Of a DNA stretch of 64,000 bases, positions 32,534-40,925 are shown in pieces. How positions within the stretch are numbered: the stretch's first letter is position 1; every line of letters starts with the position of its first letter. Both the position numbers and the translations under genes were made by a program. The notes below the pieces were generated by a model. That model was not told the DNA's origin, did not search any database, and saw only the letters and a list, made by a program, of their open reading frames with translations. The stretch is from JANJUB01 sp964586225 (GTDB lineage: Bacteria > Armatimonadota > Fimbriimonadia > Fimbriimonadales > Fimbriimonadaceae): the NCBI GenBank assembly GCA_964586225.1, contig CAZPHD010000005.1, positions 37,247 through 101,246 of the forward strand, written 5' to 3'.

Positions 32534-33373
32534 TCACTCGTGCACGTCTGCCATAACGGTCTCCACCATCTCGATGCCGCCGTCGTCGGCCCAAACTCCA
32601 CACGGTAGGGAGTCGGGGGCGTCCCCCAGCGGGACAACGTTGCCCCGCATGTCATAGACCGGGTGGTACCACCGGCCCACCTCTGAACTGTCACCGGTGA
32701 GGTAGTGCCCAATCAACGCCCGGCGGAACCGGTCGGCCGAGCGATTCGGATAGCTTCCATGCACCAGCAATCCATGGAAGACCAGCACGTCTCCAGCCGC
32801 CATCACGCAGGGGACGACGGGCTGATCGTCGGGCACGGGCACGGTCACGTCGGTGAAGCTCTGCGTCGTATCGGCTTTGGTCGTGCACAGCAGGGGCCAG
32901 CGGTGCGATCCAGGCACCACCTGCATACAGCCATTCTCTTCATCGCAGTCATCTAAGGCCAGCCATGCGGCTAGGCAAACACCAGGCATCGCACGGAGAT
33001 AGAACTGGTCTTGATGCAGGGCCTGGCCGCGCGCACCCGCAGGCTTGAAGTAGAGCATCGTCTGGACGGCGTACGGCTCGCGACCTCCGCCGACCGCCGA
33101 CAGCACTTCATTGATCCGCTCGTCGATCATCCACTGAAGACTAATCTCGTCCCACCGATGCATGTGGATCATGCGGGGGAAGCGCTTGAGCGGATCGTGG
33201 CTGCTCGGATCAACGCCTTCGAAGTCACCTGGGTAGGTGCCCTTCGCGCGCAGGGTCATGTAGTGAGCGCGAAGCTGGGCGACCTCGTCCGCCGAGAACA
33301 GGCCTCGGGCGATGGCATAGCCGTGTTCGTCATAGTGGCGAACGAGATCAGTGAGTTCAGTTTCCGACAACAT
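32534..33373 (-). CDS. phytanoyl-CoA dioxygenase (PhyH) family protein
   Basis: 279 aa. Fe(II)/2-oxoglutarate-dependent dioxygenase family: H-x-D in L-H-Q-D-Q-F-Y near 139-141, the distal His in H-G-S-Y-P-N-R-S near 224, and the Arg of S-A-D-R-F-R-R for 2-oxoglutarate. Upstream G-Y-A-I-A-R-G-L-F-S is the PhyH start pattern. The substrate is not predictable. The start is ATG 33373, which overlaps the upstream peptidase gene by 17 nt; the longer Ser/Arg-rich extension is antisense-like noise. Confidence 0.88.
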   Translation of the reverse strand: MLSETELTDLVRHYDEHGYAIARGLFSADEVAQLRAHYMTLRAKGTYPGDFEGVDPSSHDPLKRFPRMIHMHRWDEISLQWMIDERINEVLSAVGGGREPYAVQTMLYFKPAGARGQALHQDQFYLRAMPGVCLAAWLALDDCDEENGCMQVVPGSHRWPLLCTTKADTTQSFTDVTVPVPDDQPVVPCVMAAGDVLVFHGLLVHGSYPNRSADRFRRALIGHYLTGDSSEVGRWYHPVYDMRGNVVPLGDAPDSLPCGVWADDGGIEMVETVMADVHE

Positions 33374-34817
33374 CCTTGGTGAAGGGACGATCTCGATTGG
33401 CGGCTCGGAGCGCCGTGATGAAGAAGAGCTTCGCGGCACTCGTGAGCTTCTCGAAGTTGATCTTGTCAATCGTGTCCGTCGGCTGATGGTAGTCGGGGTG
33501 GAATCCGCAGAACTGGAACGCGACTGGAATGCCCTTGGCCGCGAAAGCGTAGTGGTCGCTGCGGGTGTACACGTCTTCGGCGTCGTACTTGAAGCGGAAG
33601 CCGACATACTTATTGGAGTCCAGAATCAGCTCGTGGAACTCGGTAGAGTGTCGCTGGCTACCCACAAGGCGCATCGTGTCCGTGTTCTCTTCGGCCTTAT
33701 CCACGCGATTTCGATCGCCGTTTTGGATACCGTCCGAGTTACGACCGACCATGTCCATCTGCAGTTCGCAGATCATCTTTTCGAGAGGGATCATGGGGTT
33801 GTCGACCAAGTAGCGAGAGCCCACGAGACCAACTTCCTCGCCCGCGAACGCCATGAAGAGGATGCTTCGCTTGGGCTTAACACCGTTTACGTGGAATGCC
33901 TTTGCCACTTGCAGCAAGGCAGTGCACCCGGAGCCGTCATCATCAGCGCCCCAATAAACAACCTCTCCGCGTCTGCCAAGATGGTCAAGGTGGGCACCGA
34001 TGCCAACGTATTCGGCTTTAAGTGTAGGGTCGCTGCCTTCGAGCAGACCAACAACATTGGGCTGATCGTTTCTTTCGGCTGTGACCTTGGCTTCAACCTT
34101 GACCATGGCCTCTGAGACCGCAACGTTCACCGAGCCGTCGGCCATAACGGGAACCTTGATGTTAACGGCGCCAGCGAGCTTGGCAACGGCGTCTGGGTGA
34201 ATACGACCTCCCGGCAAAGGAAGTCGGCCAAACGCGGTCACTGGGCGCGGACTCGCAATCGTGTCGGTGACTTGCATGACGAGCAGAGCCCCCGACTGCT
34301 CAACCGTACGCCGGAACTCGTTGGACACGCCACTAAGCTGCATGATCACAATTTTGCCTTTGAGTTGGCCGGGATCAATCTTGGCGGAGTCCCCCTGGGC
34401 GGCGATCAAAGCAAGCGGCCCTTCCACAGACTTGTTTTCGAAGAAGCCGCTCGCGACAAACTGCTCGCCTTGGGGGATCGCGACGTTGCCTGCGGAAACC
34501 GTCGCTGAATCAATAGTTGCGCGAACGTAGGGGACATATTGGAAGTAGGTGCCCTTGTCGCCGATCGGTTTCAAGCCGAACTCCTTAAAGTGCTTCGCCA
34601 TGTATTCGGCGGCTTTGATGTAGCCGGGCTGGCCCGAGCCTCGGCCCTCACATTCGGGGCCGGCAAGGTAGCCCAGCCACTCCTTGGCATCGGCGATCGT
34701 GATCGCTCGGAAGCCAGCAGCAAATTCATCGGGGACAGCCTGAGCACCGCGGAACTGGGCCGAACTCAGGGGAACAAGAACCGCCAAAGCGGCCAGAAAA
34801 GGCATCGCGCGTCGCAT
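33357..34817 (-). CDS. secreted M28 family aminopeptidase
   Basis: 486 aa. Signal peptide (about 1-20), a PA insert domain (about 125-235), and the M28 two-zinc catalytic domain: His276 (G-A-H-L-D-H-L-G), Asp292 (G-A-D-D-D-G-S-G), Glu327-Glu328 (A-G-E-E), Asp355 (Q-M-D-M-V-G-R) and His444 (F-H-P-D-Y-H-Q-P-T-D). All ligands are present. Leaderless-type start. It overlaps and probably couples translation to the PhyH gene. Likely extracytoplasmic peptide scavenging. Confidence 0.93.
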   Translation of the reverse strand: MRRAMPFLAALAVLVPLSSAQFRGAQAVPDEFAAGFRAITIADAKEWLGYLAGPECEGRGSGQPGYIKAAEYMAKHFKEFGLKPIGDKGTYFQYVPYVRATIDSATVSAGNVAIPQGEQFVASGFFENKSVEGPLALIAAQGDSAKIDPGQLKGKIVIMQLSGVSNEFRRTVEQSGALLVMQVTDTIASPRPVTAFGRLPLPGGRIHPDAVAKLAGAVNIKVPVMADGSVNVAVSEAMVKVEAKVTAERNDQPNVVGLLEGSDPTLKAEYVGIGAHLDHLGRRGEVVYWGADDDGSGCTALLQVAKAFHVNGVKPKRSILFMAFAGEEVGLVGSRYLVDNPMIPLEKMICELQMDMVGRNSDGIQNGDRNRVDKAEENTDTMRLVGSQRHSTEFHELILDSNKYVGFRFKYDAEDVYTRSDHYAFAAKGIPVAFQFCGFHPDYHQPTDTIDKINFEKLTSAAKLFFITALRAANRDRPFTKDVVGN

Positions 34818-34825
34818 ATCGAACG

Positions 34826-34831
34826 GTTATA
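34826..34831 (-). promoter_or_regulatory. -10 box of the M28 peptidase gene (leaderless)
   Basis: TATAAC on the minus strand, 8 nt before the ATG. Confidence 0.5.
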
Positions 34832-35843
34832 CCGGTCTGTCCGTGTCTTCGGTGCCCGGATCAGGCGGAAGTCTAAGGATAAAGCGAGCTCCCCCACCAT
34901 CTCGCGGCTCGGCCCTGATGGCCCCCCCGTGCCGGCGGATGATTCGTTCAACGATGGCTAGGCCGATTCCAGTGCCGCTGAAGGCGTGGGCACCAGGGAG
35001 CCGGGCAAAGGGCTTGAACATTTCTTCTGCGCGCTCGGCATCAAAGCCGATTCCGTTGTCCTCCACCACGATCGCATCGTCGCTTCGTGCTACGCGGATG
35101 ATCGCGTCGGTGGCTTCCCCTGTGTACTTCCACGCGTTGTGGATGAGGTTGACCATCGCCAAGTTCATCATGGAGTGGTCCGCATGGACGATGAGATCAG
35201 GTTGAATGTCAACCGAAACCGAGCGTTCTGGGTCTCGGCGTCGAAGTTCGCTGACGATTCGCGTGCACATCCCGCTCAAGTCGACGGTTTCTCGGTGGAG
35301 ACCATCGAGTCCAACCCTGGAGAGGGAGAGAAGGTCGTCTACGATCTCGCTCATGAGCTTGATCTGCTGGCCGAGTTCGTCCACCACTCGGCGGGACTCG
35401 GCATCTAGGCTGTGCGTGGCAAGCTCGGCCCGGCGCGAGTCCATCGCGCGGAGCGGTCGCCGCAAGTCGTGAGACACCGAATACGTGAACGACTCCAGCT
35501 CTTGGATCACGAACTCAAGATCCCCGGTGCGTTCCTGAACCCGGCTCTCAAGCTCACGAAGGAGCTTCTGGTGTTCCGCCCAGACGCGCATGCGGGCGTC
35601 ATACATTCGAACGGTCTGGGCGCGAATCGCGGAGAGGGCGGCATAGAGCAAGATCGCCGTCACAATGACATAGCCACAGCCCTTCATCATCTCGAAGTGC
35701 ATGATGCGCTTCGGGTCGGGAATAACCGTGTGGACGAGCCGATCGGACGTGAGAATGTAGACGATGCCGATGATCGCATAACCGATGGCCAACCGAACAT
35801 GCCAACGCCGCAAAGACGCCTCGAGTTGGCTTTGGGCACTCAT
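34827..35843 (-). CDS. membrane sensor histidine kinase
   Basis: 338 aa. Two membrane helices (about 15-35 and 56-75) with a short loop, a coiled linker, then HisKA with phospho-His in S-Y-S-V-S-H-D-L-R-R-P-L (near 125) and a HATPase: N box N-L-I-H-N-A-W-K-Y, G1 D-N-G-I-G-F, G2 G-T-G-I-G-L-A-I-V. The H-box region resembles phytochrome-type kinases. No sensor domain beyond the short loop and no response regulator nearby, so it is an orphan kinase. The start ATG 35843 is fixed by a -10 box 5 nt upstream; its 3' end covers the peptidase promoter. Confidence 0.9.
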   Translation of the reverse strand: MSAQSQLEASLRRWHVRLAIGYAIIGIVYILTSDRLVHTVIPDPKRIMHFEMMKGCGYVIVTAILLYAALSAIRAQTVRMYDARMRVWAEHQKLLRELESRVQERTGDLEFVIQELESFTYSVSHDLRRPLRAMDSRRAELATHSLDAESRRVVDELGQQIKLMSEIVDDLLSLSRVGLDGLHRETVDLSGMCTRIVSELRRRDPERSVSVDIQPDLIVHADHSMMNLAMVNLIHNAWKYTGEATDAIIRVARSDDAIVVEDNGIGFDAERAEEMFKPFARLPGAHAFSGTGIGLAIVERIIRRHGGAIRAEPRDGGGARFILRLPPDPGTEDTDRPV

Positions 35844-35848
35844 GACCC

Positions 35849-35854
35849 ATTGTA
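35849..35854 (-). promoter_or_regulatory. -10 box of the orphan kinase (leaderless)
   Basis: TACAAT on the minus strand, 5 nt before the ATG at 35843. Confidence 0.55.
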
Positions 35855-35929
35855 TGCTTTTCGAACACCAATTGAGGCACGAAAAAGCCGGAATCTCCTG
35901 CGCGGGACAGGTCGACTCCGGCTTGTGAC

Positions 35930-36352
35930 TTAGTTGCGGGTTGCGATTTGTCGCGGCGAGGCCGGTGCCACTTCGACGAACACATTCGCCGGGACCACCA
36001 AGTAGATGTTGTCGCCCACTTCTTCCCACGTTCCCTCCTGGGAGAAGTTCACGCCGCACATGAAGTCTTTGATCTTTTCGCGGAGTGATGGCTCAGTGAG
36101 CGTCAGGTTGAGGAGTTGCTGCTCGCCTCGCTTCAACCCCTGGGCAGCCGCAAGAGCATCCTCAAACGACACGATTTGCCGGCGGATCGTGACCTGATAC
36201 TTGTAGATCGTCCGGTTTTCCGCAGGAACGTTGCGGTGGTTGCGCCGGGGTTCGCGGGTCTCTTCGACCTCTTCTTCTTCGTCTTCGCGGGTGAAGATTC
36301 CCGCCAATTTGCCAAATAGCCCAGGCTTGTCCTGGAGTTCCATCTCTTCCAT
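35930..36352 (-). CDS. sepF: cell division protein SepF
   Basis: 140 aa. N-terminal membrane-targeting helix (G-L-F-G-K-L-A-G-I-F), an acidic/Glu linker, and the SepF core with V-S-F-E-D-A-L-A-A-A-Q-G-L-K and the G-x-x-x-x-x-G-D-N-I-Y-L-V-V-P end. It tethers FtsZ to the membrane in lineages that lack or supplement FtsA. The start ATG 36352 has AGGAGAG about 5 nt upstream, overlapping the yggS stop region. Order crcB-yggS-sepF; yggS next to sepF is conserved in Gram-positives and cyanobacteria. Confidence 0.93.
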   Translation of the reverse strand: MEEMELQDKPGLFGKLAGIFTREDEEEEVEETREPRRNHRNVPAENRTIYKYQVTIRRQIVSFEDALAAAQGLKRGEQQLLNLTLTEPSLREKIKDFMCGVNFSQEGTWEEVGDNIYLVVPANVFVEVAPASPRQIATRN

Positions 36353-36362
36353 GAGTTCTCTC

Positions 36363-37010
36363 CTATCGCTGCGTTCGCTCTCCGAAGATCGCCGTGCCAA
36401 CTCGGACGTGGGTTGATCCTTCCTGGATCGCCACTTCAAAGTCCCCGCTCATGCCCATGCTGAGCCACTCTCCGCCCACCTTCATGTTGAGTTCTCGCAA
36501 CGTTCGAAAGAACGGACGCTGCTGATCAGCATTTCGATGCGCATGTCCGAGTGTCATCAACCCTCGCAAGCGAACGTTCCTACATCTTAGAACCTCAGCG
36601 ACCCGTTCGTCAAGGGCTTCGGGCTCAACGCCCGACTTTTGCGGTTCTTTTGTGGTGTTGACTTCAATGAGAGCGTCAATCGTCCTCTCAGCCTTGGCCA
36701 CCTCGCGGATCTGATGAGGGGACTCGAGCGTGTGCAGAATCAACCCCATCTGAGCGGCTCGCTTCGCCTTGTTTGATTGAAGTTTGCCGATGAAGTGCCA
36801 TCGGATGTCTCTGGGCGCAGCCTCCCACTTCGGGATAAGTTCTTGAAGGCGACTCTCGCCGAAGTCGCGGTGGCCAGCCTCGTAGGCCTCAAGCACGGCT
36901 TCAAGCGGGTGGGTCTTCGAAACGGCGATCAGGGTGATCTCGGCAGGATCACGACCGCAACCTTCCGCCGCACGAGCGATTCGATCTTGAACGTCGCGAA
37001 GTGACCTCAC
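36363..37010 (-). CDS. yggS: pyridoxal phosphate homeostasis protein YggS
   Basis: 216 aa. PLP-binding TIM-barrel protein without catalytic partners; PLP Lys at about 32 in L-I-A-V-S-K-T, H-F-I-G-K-L-Q-S-N-K near 76, and M-G-M-S-G-D-F-E-V-A-I near 187. It keeps free PLP low and amino-acid pools balanced. The start is GTG 37010 in a 4-nt GTGA overlap with crcB; a longer reading begins inside crcB and has no family match. Confidence 0.95.
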   Translation of the reverse strand: MRSLRDVQDRIARAAEGCGRDPAEITLIAVSKTHPLEAVLEAYEAGHRDFGESRLQELIPKWEAAPRDIRWHFIGKLQSNKAKRAAQMGLILHTLESPHQIREVAKAERTIDALIEVNTTKEPQKSGVEPEALDERVAEVLRCRNVRLRGLMTLGHAHRNADQQRPFFRTLRELNMKVGGEWLSMGMSGDFEVAIQEGSTHVRVGTAIFGERTQR

Positions 37011-37381
37011 CGCGTTCCGATCCAACTGCCCAGGGCGCAGGCCGCAAACGCGCAAACCACGCTGAGGCCGACATAGCCGAGCGCGCGCGTCCACTGCCCG
37101 TCCGAAGTCATGCGAGCGGTTTCCGCCGTAAACGCACTGAACGTCGTGAACCCGCCAAGGAGTCCAACCGGCAGCAGGAGTCTCCACCCCTCATCCCAGC
37201 CGTGGCGGCTTGCATAGGCAGCGTACAACCCAATCAAGAATCCACCGATGATGTTGACCACGAGCGTTCCGAACGGGTAGTCGGGACGGCGCTCAAGTGC
37301 CGCTGACTGCACCGCGTAGCGGAGAACGCCTCCCACGCCCGAGCCAACGAACACCAAGGCGAATCGCTGCCACGCATCCAT
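37007..37381 (-). CDS. crcB: fluoride exporter CrcB/Fluc
   Basis: 124 aa with four hydrophobic segments. Fluc signature: G-G-V-L-R-Y near 17-22, F-G-T-L-V-V-N-I-I-G-G-F near 37-48 (pore Asn), and G-F-T-T-F-S-A-F near 75-82 (the TFS aromatic track). A dual-topology dimeric channel that exports fluoride. No fluoride riboswitch was recognised upstream; the esterase gene ends 4 nt before it, so it is likely transcribed from the esterase promoter. Confidence 0.94.
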   Translation of the reverse strand: MDAWQRFALVFVGSGVGGVLRYAVQSAALERRPDYPFGTLVVNIIGGFLIGLYAAYASRHGWDEGWRLLLPVGLLGGFTTFSAFTAETARMTSDGQWTRALGYVGLSVVCAFAACALGSWIGTR

Positions 37382-37385
37382 GACC

Positions 37386-38213
37386 CTATTTTGCCTTCCC
37401 AAAGAAGAATCGTAGGACGAGGGGTAGCCGTCGCGCCCACGCGGCCTCGTTGTGCTCGGCGTTGGGCTCTTCGAAGTAGAGTAGGTCACGGCCCTGGATC
37501 CAGCCCTTGGCGGCCAGCGCATCGCGAAGCTTTCGGGCGTCATCAAGTGCGTTCGGACCTTCGCTGCCGCCCATGTCGACCCAGAGTCTGACGTTGGGAC
37601 GTTTCGCGAGGGCACCGATCTTCTTGAGCATGACTCGATCATCCACCCAGACCGAGGGCGACAATACGCCCAGCATGCCGAACGTGTTCGGTCGAGTCAG
37701 ACCCAGGTGAAGGGAGACGATTCCCCCGAGCGACGCGCCGATCAGCGCCGACCGACTTGCTTGTGTCCGGAACTTGCGATCGATCTCGGGCTTGAGTTCA
37801 TCGGCCAGGAACTTGCCGTAGTCGTCAGCTTTGCCGCCGATCTCGGTGTCGCGCATCTTGAATCGCGTGGGAAGATATTCGTTAGATCGCTCGGCGCCCA
37901 TGTTCGGGATCGCGATCATGATGATCGGCTCAATGAGTCCGGCCTCGATCATGGCTTGGGCGGTCTCGTCGGCCCGCCACTCCTGGTTGGGGATAAAACT
38001 CGTCGCCCCGTCAAAGACGTTCTGCCCATCGTGGAAGTAAGCGACGGGATAGCGTCGCTTGGTGGCCTTCTTATAGCCCGGCGGCAGGTAGATGAGGATA
38101 TCTCGGCGGTTGCCCAGGGTCTTAGACTCGAACGCCGGCATGCGCTCGATGTTGCCGGTCAGGGTGGGCTTTCGGGAGGGCTCTTGGGCGAGGAGCAACA
38201 GGGTGCAGAGCAT
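37386..38213 (-). CDS. alpha/beta-hydrolase, putative esterase (EsD/Fes-like)
   Basis: 275 aa. A short hydrophobic N-terminus suggests export. Family elements: L-P-P-G-Y near 43, Y-F-H-D-G-Q-N-V-F near 59, nucleophile Ser161 in G-A-S-L-G-G, and a late His in E-H-N-E-A-A-W. This pattern is shared by enterochelin esterase-like and IroE-like hydrolases, so a carboxylic ester is the likely bond, but the substrate is unknown. First gene of the esterase-crcB-yggS-sepF run; leaderless-type start. Confidence 0.88.
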   Translation of the reverse strand: MLCTLLLLAQEPSRKPTLTGNIERMPAFESKTLGNRRDILIYLPPGYKKATKRRYPVAYFHDGQNVFDGATSFIPNQEWRADETAQAMIEAGLIEPIIMIAIPNMGAERSNEYLPTRFKMRDTEIGGKADDYGKFLADELKPEIDRKFRTQASRSALIGASLGGIVSLHLGLTRPNTFGMLGVLSPSVWVDDRVMLKKIGALAKRPNVRLWVDMGGSEGPNALDDARKLRDALAAKGWIQGRDLLYFEEPNAEHNEAAWARRLPLVLRFFFGKAK

Positions 38214-38219
38214 GGAGAG

Positions 38220-38225
38220 AGTATA
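38220..38225 (-). promoter_or_regulatory. -10 box of the esterase operon (leaderless)
   Basis: TATACT on the minus strand, 6 nt before the ATG. Confidence 0.55.
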
Positions 38226-38272
38226 GGTCGTATAGGACCTATCACGATGCGCTCCCAGGTATCCTCAACCCC

Positions 38273-38573
38273 GAGTCGGCTAGATGACGGCTCCCGCAAG
38301 GGAGAGGAAAGTCCGGACTTCATAGGGCACGGTGCCCTGGGCAACCAGGGGCGGGGTGACCCGACGGAAAGTGCCACAGAAACAAACCGCCCTTCGGGGT
38401 AAGGGTGAAATCGTGAGGTAAGAGCTCACGCCGTGTCGCCGTAAGGTGCGCGGGGGCAAACCCCACCGGAAGCAAGGCCAAAAAGGGAGGAGTTGAGGTG
38501 GCCCGCTGATCCTCCGGGTTGGTCGCGCAGATAAATCGTCATCCACGACAGAATCCGGCTTACCGGCCGACTC
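38273..38573 (+). ncRNA. rnpB: RNase P RNA (bacterial class A)
   Basis: Catalytic RNA that matures the 5' ends of tRNAs with the RnpA protein. Diagnostic segments are present in order: GAGGAAAGTCCGGAC (CR-I), an ACAGAAACAAACCGCC stretch, AAGGGTGAAATCGTG-type P10/P11 sequence, and the 3' CR-V ATCGTCATCC...ACAGAATCCGGCTTA. The ends pair exactly as P1: GAGTCGGC (38273-38280) with GCCGACTC (38566-38573). Transcribed alone on the plus strand. Confidence 0.97.
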
Positions 38574-38592
38574 GAAGAGTGTTCAGAGTGGT

Positions 38593-38637
38593 TTCGCCGT
38601 CTCGGCGAATCCGACCGTTTCCGGCGGGACGCCGGAA
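38593..38637. terminator. two hairpins downstream of rnpB
   Basis: TTCGCCG/CGGCGAA (38593-38609, 3-nt loop) and TTCCGGCG/CGCCGGAA (38619-38637, GGA loop). They lie between rnpB and the convergent zinc-ribbon gene. No strong T-tract, so they may be processing or termination aids for either transcript. Confidence 0.55.
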
Positions 38638-38642
38638 CCACC

Positions 38643-39719
38643 TTAGGGTCGGGTCGTCAGGTACACGATCGCGCCCACCACGATCAGGCCGAGAAGCACC
38701 GCCAGCAGCACCTTCCAGACGCTGATCGGAGCCTCGCCCTGGATTTCGCCCGTCTGACCGTTCACGAGGAACCGGTACGACTTGCCACGGTAGCGATATC
38801 CGCCAACCCAAATCGGCAGCAGCAACAACTTGAAGTGCGGGTGTAAGTAGTCGGTGGTCTTGCTACTAATCATCTGCTCATCACCGCCGATATCCGCGCG
38901 GATCGCCTGATCGATCGTTGGGGCCATGATGGCCTTGGCACGTTCGAACCCATTCGCAAGATCAACATCGTAACGCATGGTCTGGAAGCCAACCAGGTAG
39001 CGCGGCTCATAGGGGCAGATGGCGGCAAGATTCCATTGCCGCAATCGCTGCGCATACTTGGGTGGAATCACTTCTGAACCCAGAACGAGCACGTCGTCAA
39101 AAAAGACGCTGACATGGCCAAACGCCGGATACCAGCGGGTTCGCCGCTCTTGTCGCGACGTCGTGTTTCCATTGCTGTCGGTCGAGCTCACGGTCACATA
39201 GTAGTGTTCGCCACGCTGACCCACATAGTCGGTCTCGGTCTGGGTGTCGTAGGTCCAATACGGGATATACATCCCTTTGAGCCTCCCTTCCTTGAGCGCC
39301 AGTTTCTTCAGATCGTTGGGGGCCCAAAATCGGCTGCTGAGCCACTTCTGGGTGTGCGCACGGGCATCCTTGTCGGCGACCGCGAAGGGAAGCACGGCGT
39401 TGGGCACGATCCGATGCTCAGCCGTGCTGGGCACGACCACATTTGAACCGCAGAACGGGCACCCCTGCGACTCTTGATTGGGAGGGAGCGAGAACTCAGC
39501 CGCGCAGTTGTTGCAGTGAACGACCTTGGCCTGTTCGAGTGCCGTATCCAGCACCGCGTTATGGAGGAAGTCCTCCATGCGCTGCTCCTCGACCGTTGAG
39601 TCGGGTGGCGCAATGGGCGTTTCGTGCGAGCAGTAGGGGCACTTGAGCACCGTCGTGCCGGGCGCAAACGTGAGCTGCGCCCCGCACTGCTCGCAAGGGT
39701 AACGCTGAACTTCCGCCAT
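38643..39719 (-). CDS. zinc-ribbon membrane protein (partner of SPFH protein)
   Basis: 358 aa. Two CxxC zinc ribbons at the N-terminus (C-E-Q-C ... C-P-Y-C near 9-30; C-N-N-C ... C-P-F-C near 68-90), a long beta-rich middle (Y-I-P-Y-W-T-Y-D near 150), and one membrane helix near the C-terminus (V-L-L-A-V-L-L-G-L-I-V-V-G). Similar proteins occur with YdjI-type SPFH proteins. The ATG follows the SPFH stop with no gap (TAA-ATG), so the two are one transcript. Biochemical role unknown. Confidence 0.85.
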   Translation of the reverse strand: MAEVQRYPCEQCGAQLTFAPGTTVLKCPYCSHETPIAPPDSTVEEQRMEDFLHNAVLDTALEQAKVVHCNNCAAEFSLPPNQESQGCPFCGSNVVVPSTAEHRIVPNAVLPFAVADKDARAHTQKWLSSRFWAPNDLKKLALKEGRLKGMYIPYWTYDTQTETDYVGQRGEHYYVTVSSTDSNGNTTSRQERRTRWYPAFGHVSVFFDDVLVLGSEVIPPKYAQRLRQWNLAAICPYEPRYLVGFQTMRYDVDLANGFERAKAIMAPTIDQAIRADIGGDEQMISSKTTDYLHPHFKLLLLPIWVGGYRYRGKSYRFLVNGQTGEIQGEAPISVWKVLLAVLLGLIVVGAIVYLTTRP

Positions 39720-40805
39720 TTACTGAGGAGGAAGGGGCGGCGGGACCGAGGCGAAGATCGGCTTCAACGCGTCGACGTCTCCGGCTCGCGTCCAAGCTGC
39801 CATTCCGGTCGTCCACACCAGGCTGTCGGCTGAAAACGACGTTCCCAGCATGCCCTTCAGCGCGTCCAGCGTGAACGGGCCGGTTTGCTGATCATCGACG
39901 GCGACATGGAAGGTCAGCGCGGTCGGAACGGGGGGAGGAGCTGCCGCTTGCTGCTGCTGCTGAGCCGTCATCATCTGGCCCATCACGGCGCCCATGCCCA
40001 TGCCGATGCCAGCGGCACCCAGGCCACCCGGATTCTCGGCGGCGGCTTCCATGGCGTTGGCGGCTTGGAACTGGGTGTAAGCATTCAGGTTGCCGACCGC
40101 GCCCATGCTGGAACGCTTGTCGATCGCGGCCTCCACTTCCGGCGGAACCGAAACGTTCTCGATCAGGAAGTTGAGGATCTCAATTCCGACCTCGCCGAGT
40201 GACGGGGCAATCTCCGCCCGGATTCGCTCGCCCAGCTCGCTGTATTGCGCGGCCAGGTCAATGATCGGGATCTGAGCCTTGGCGACCGCCTCGCTGAAGC
40301 GCGAGACGATCAGGTTGCGCATGTGGTTGGCGACCTCATCGGTTGTGAACTGCCAATCCGTGCCCGCAATCTCCTTCAGGAAGAGGCCGGGGTTGTTGAT
40401 GCGCATGGCATAGCTGCCAAAGGCCCGGACGCGGACGATGCCGAAATCGGGATCGCGCATCATGACCGGGTTCATCGTGCCCCACTTCAGGTCGGTGAAC
40501 CGCTTGGTGTTGACGAAGTAAACCTCGGCCTTGAACGGGCTGTTGAAGCCGTACTTCCAACCCTTCAGGGTGGAGAGGATCGGCACGTTCTGGGTCTCGA
40601 GCTCATACCGCCCTGGCCCAAACACGTCGGCGATCTGGCCTTCATTGACAAAGACTGCCGCCTGGGATTCACGCACGGTGAGCTGCGCACCGTACTTGAT
40701 TTCGTTGTTGTGTCGCTCGAAGCGGTAGACGACCGTGTCCTGAGTGTCGTCAAGCCACTCGATGATGTCGATGAACTCGCCACGAATCTTGTCGAAGATG
40801 CCCAT
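39720..40805 (-). CDS. SPFH-domain protein with C-terminal GYF_2-like domain
   Basis: 361 aa. Begins like YdjI/virion-core-type SPFH proteins (M-G-I-F-D-K-I-R-G-E-F), with the SPFH/band-7 core to about 240. A Gly/Met/Gln-rich linker with Q-Q-Q-Q-Q follows, then a GYF_2-like module (residues 300-350, Q-Q-T-G-P-F-T-L and W-T-T-G-M-A-A-W). No membrane helix. YdjI-type proteins act in membrane stress or lipid-domain organisation in Bacillus; the role here is inferred. AGAGGA precedes the ATG, close behind a TATACT. Confidence 0.88.
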   Translation of the reverse strand: MGIFDKIRGEFIDIIEWLDDTQDTVVYRFERHNNEIKYGAQLTVRESQAAVFVNEGQIADVFGPGRYELETQNVPILSTLKGWKYGFNSPFKAEVYFVNTKRFTDLKWGTMNPVMMRDPDFGIVRVRAFGSYAMRINNPGLFLKEIAGTDWQFTTDEVANHMRNLIVSRFSEAVAKAQIPIIDLAAQYSELGERIRAEIAPSLGEVGIEILNFLIENVSVPPEVEAAIDKRSSMGAVGNLNAYTQFQAANAMEAAAENPGGLGAAGIGMGMGAVMGQMMTAQQQQQAAAPPPVPTALTFHVAVDDQQTGPFTLDALKGMLGTSFSADSLVWTTGMAAWTRAGDVDALKPIFASVPPPLPPQ

Positions 40806-40815
40806 GTTTCCTCTG

Positions 40816-40821
40816 AGTATA
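40816..40821 (-). promoter_or_regulatory. -10 box of the SPFH operon within a small palindrome
   Basis: TATACT on the minus strand, 10 nt before the ATG; it lies inside CTGAGT...ACTCAG (40813-40831), a possible operator. Confidence 0.45.
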
Positions 40822-40913
40822 ACGAACTCAGGTGGCGGTTGGGTTGCGTGCCATTTTGGAACTGGGATTTTGGATTTTGGATTGGGATGTCGTGAAATGA
40901 TGGGTTCTCGCAC

Positions 40914-40919
40914 TACAAT
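40914..40919 (+). promoter_or_regulatory. -10 box of the 40926 lipoprotein gene (leaderless)
   Basis: TACAAT, 6 nt before the ATG. Confidence 0.55.
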
Positions 40920-40925
40920 GCAACT

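Noticed and set aside
33374..33607. Ser/Arg-rich N-terminal extension of the PhyH gene
   Set aside because: It is the antisense-frame composition of the M28 gene; the family start fits ATG 33373.
35844..36059. Longer start for the orphan histidine kinase
   Set aside because: It overlaps sepF antisense and lies beyond the -10 box at 35849-35854.
37382..37642. Extended N-terminus of crcB
   Set aside because: It runs antisense-like through the esterase gene; Fluc proteins begin at the ATG 37381 equivalent.
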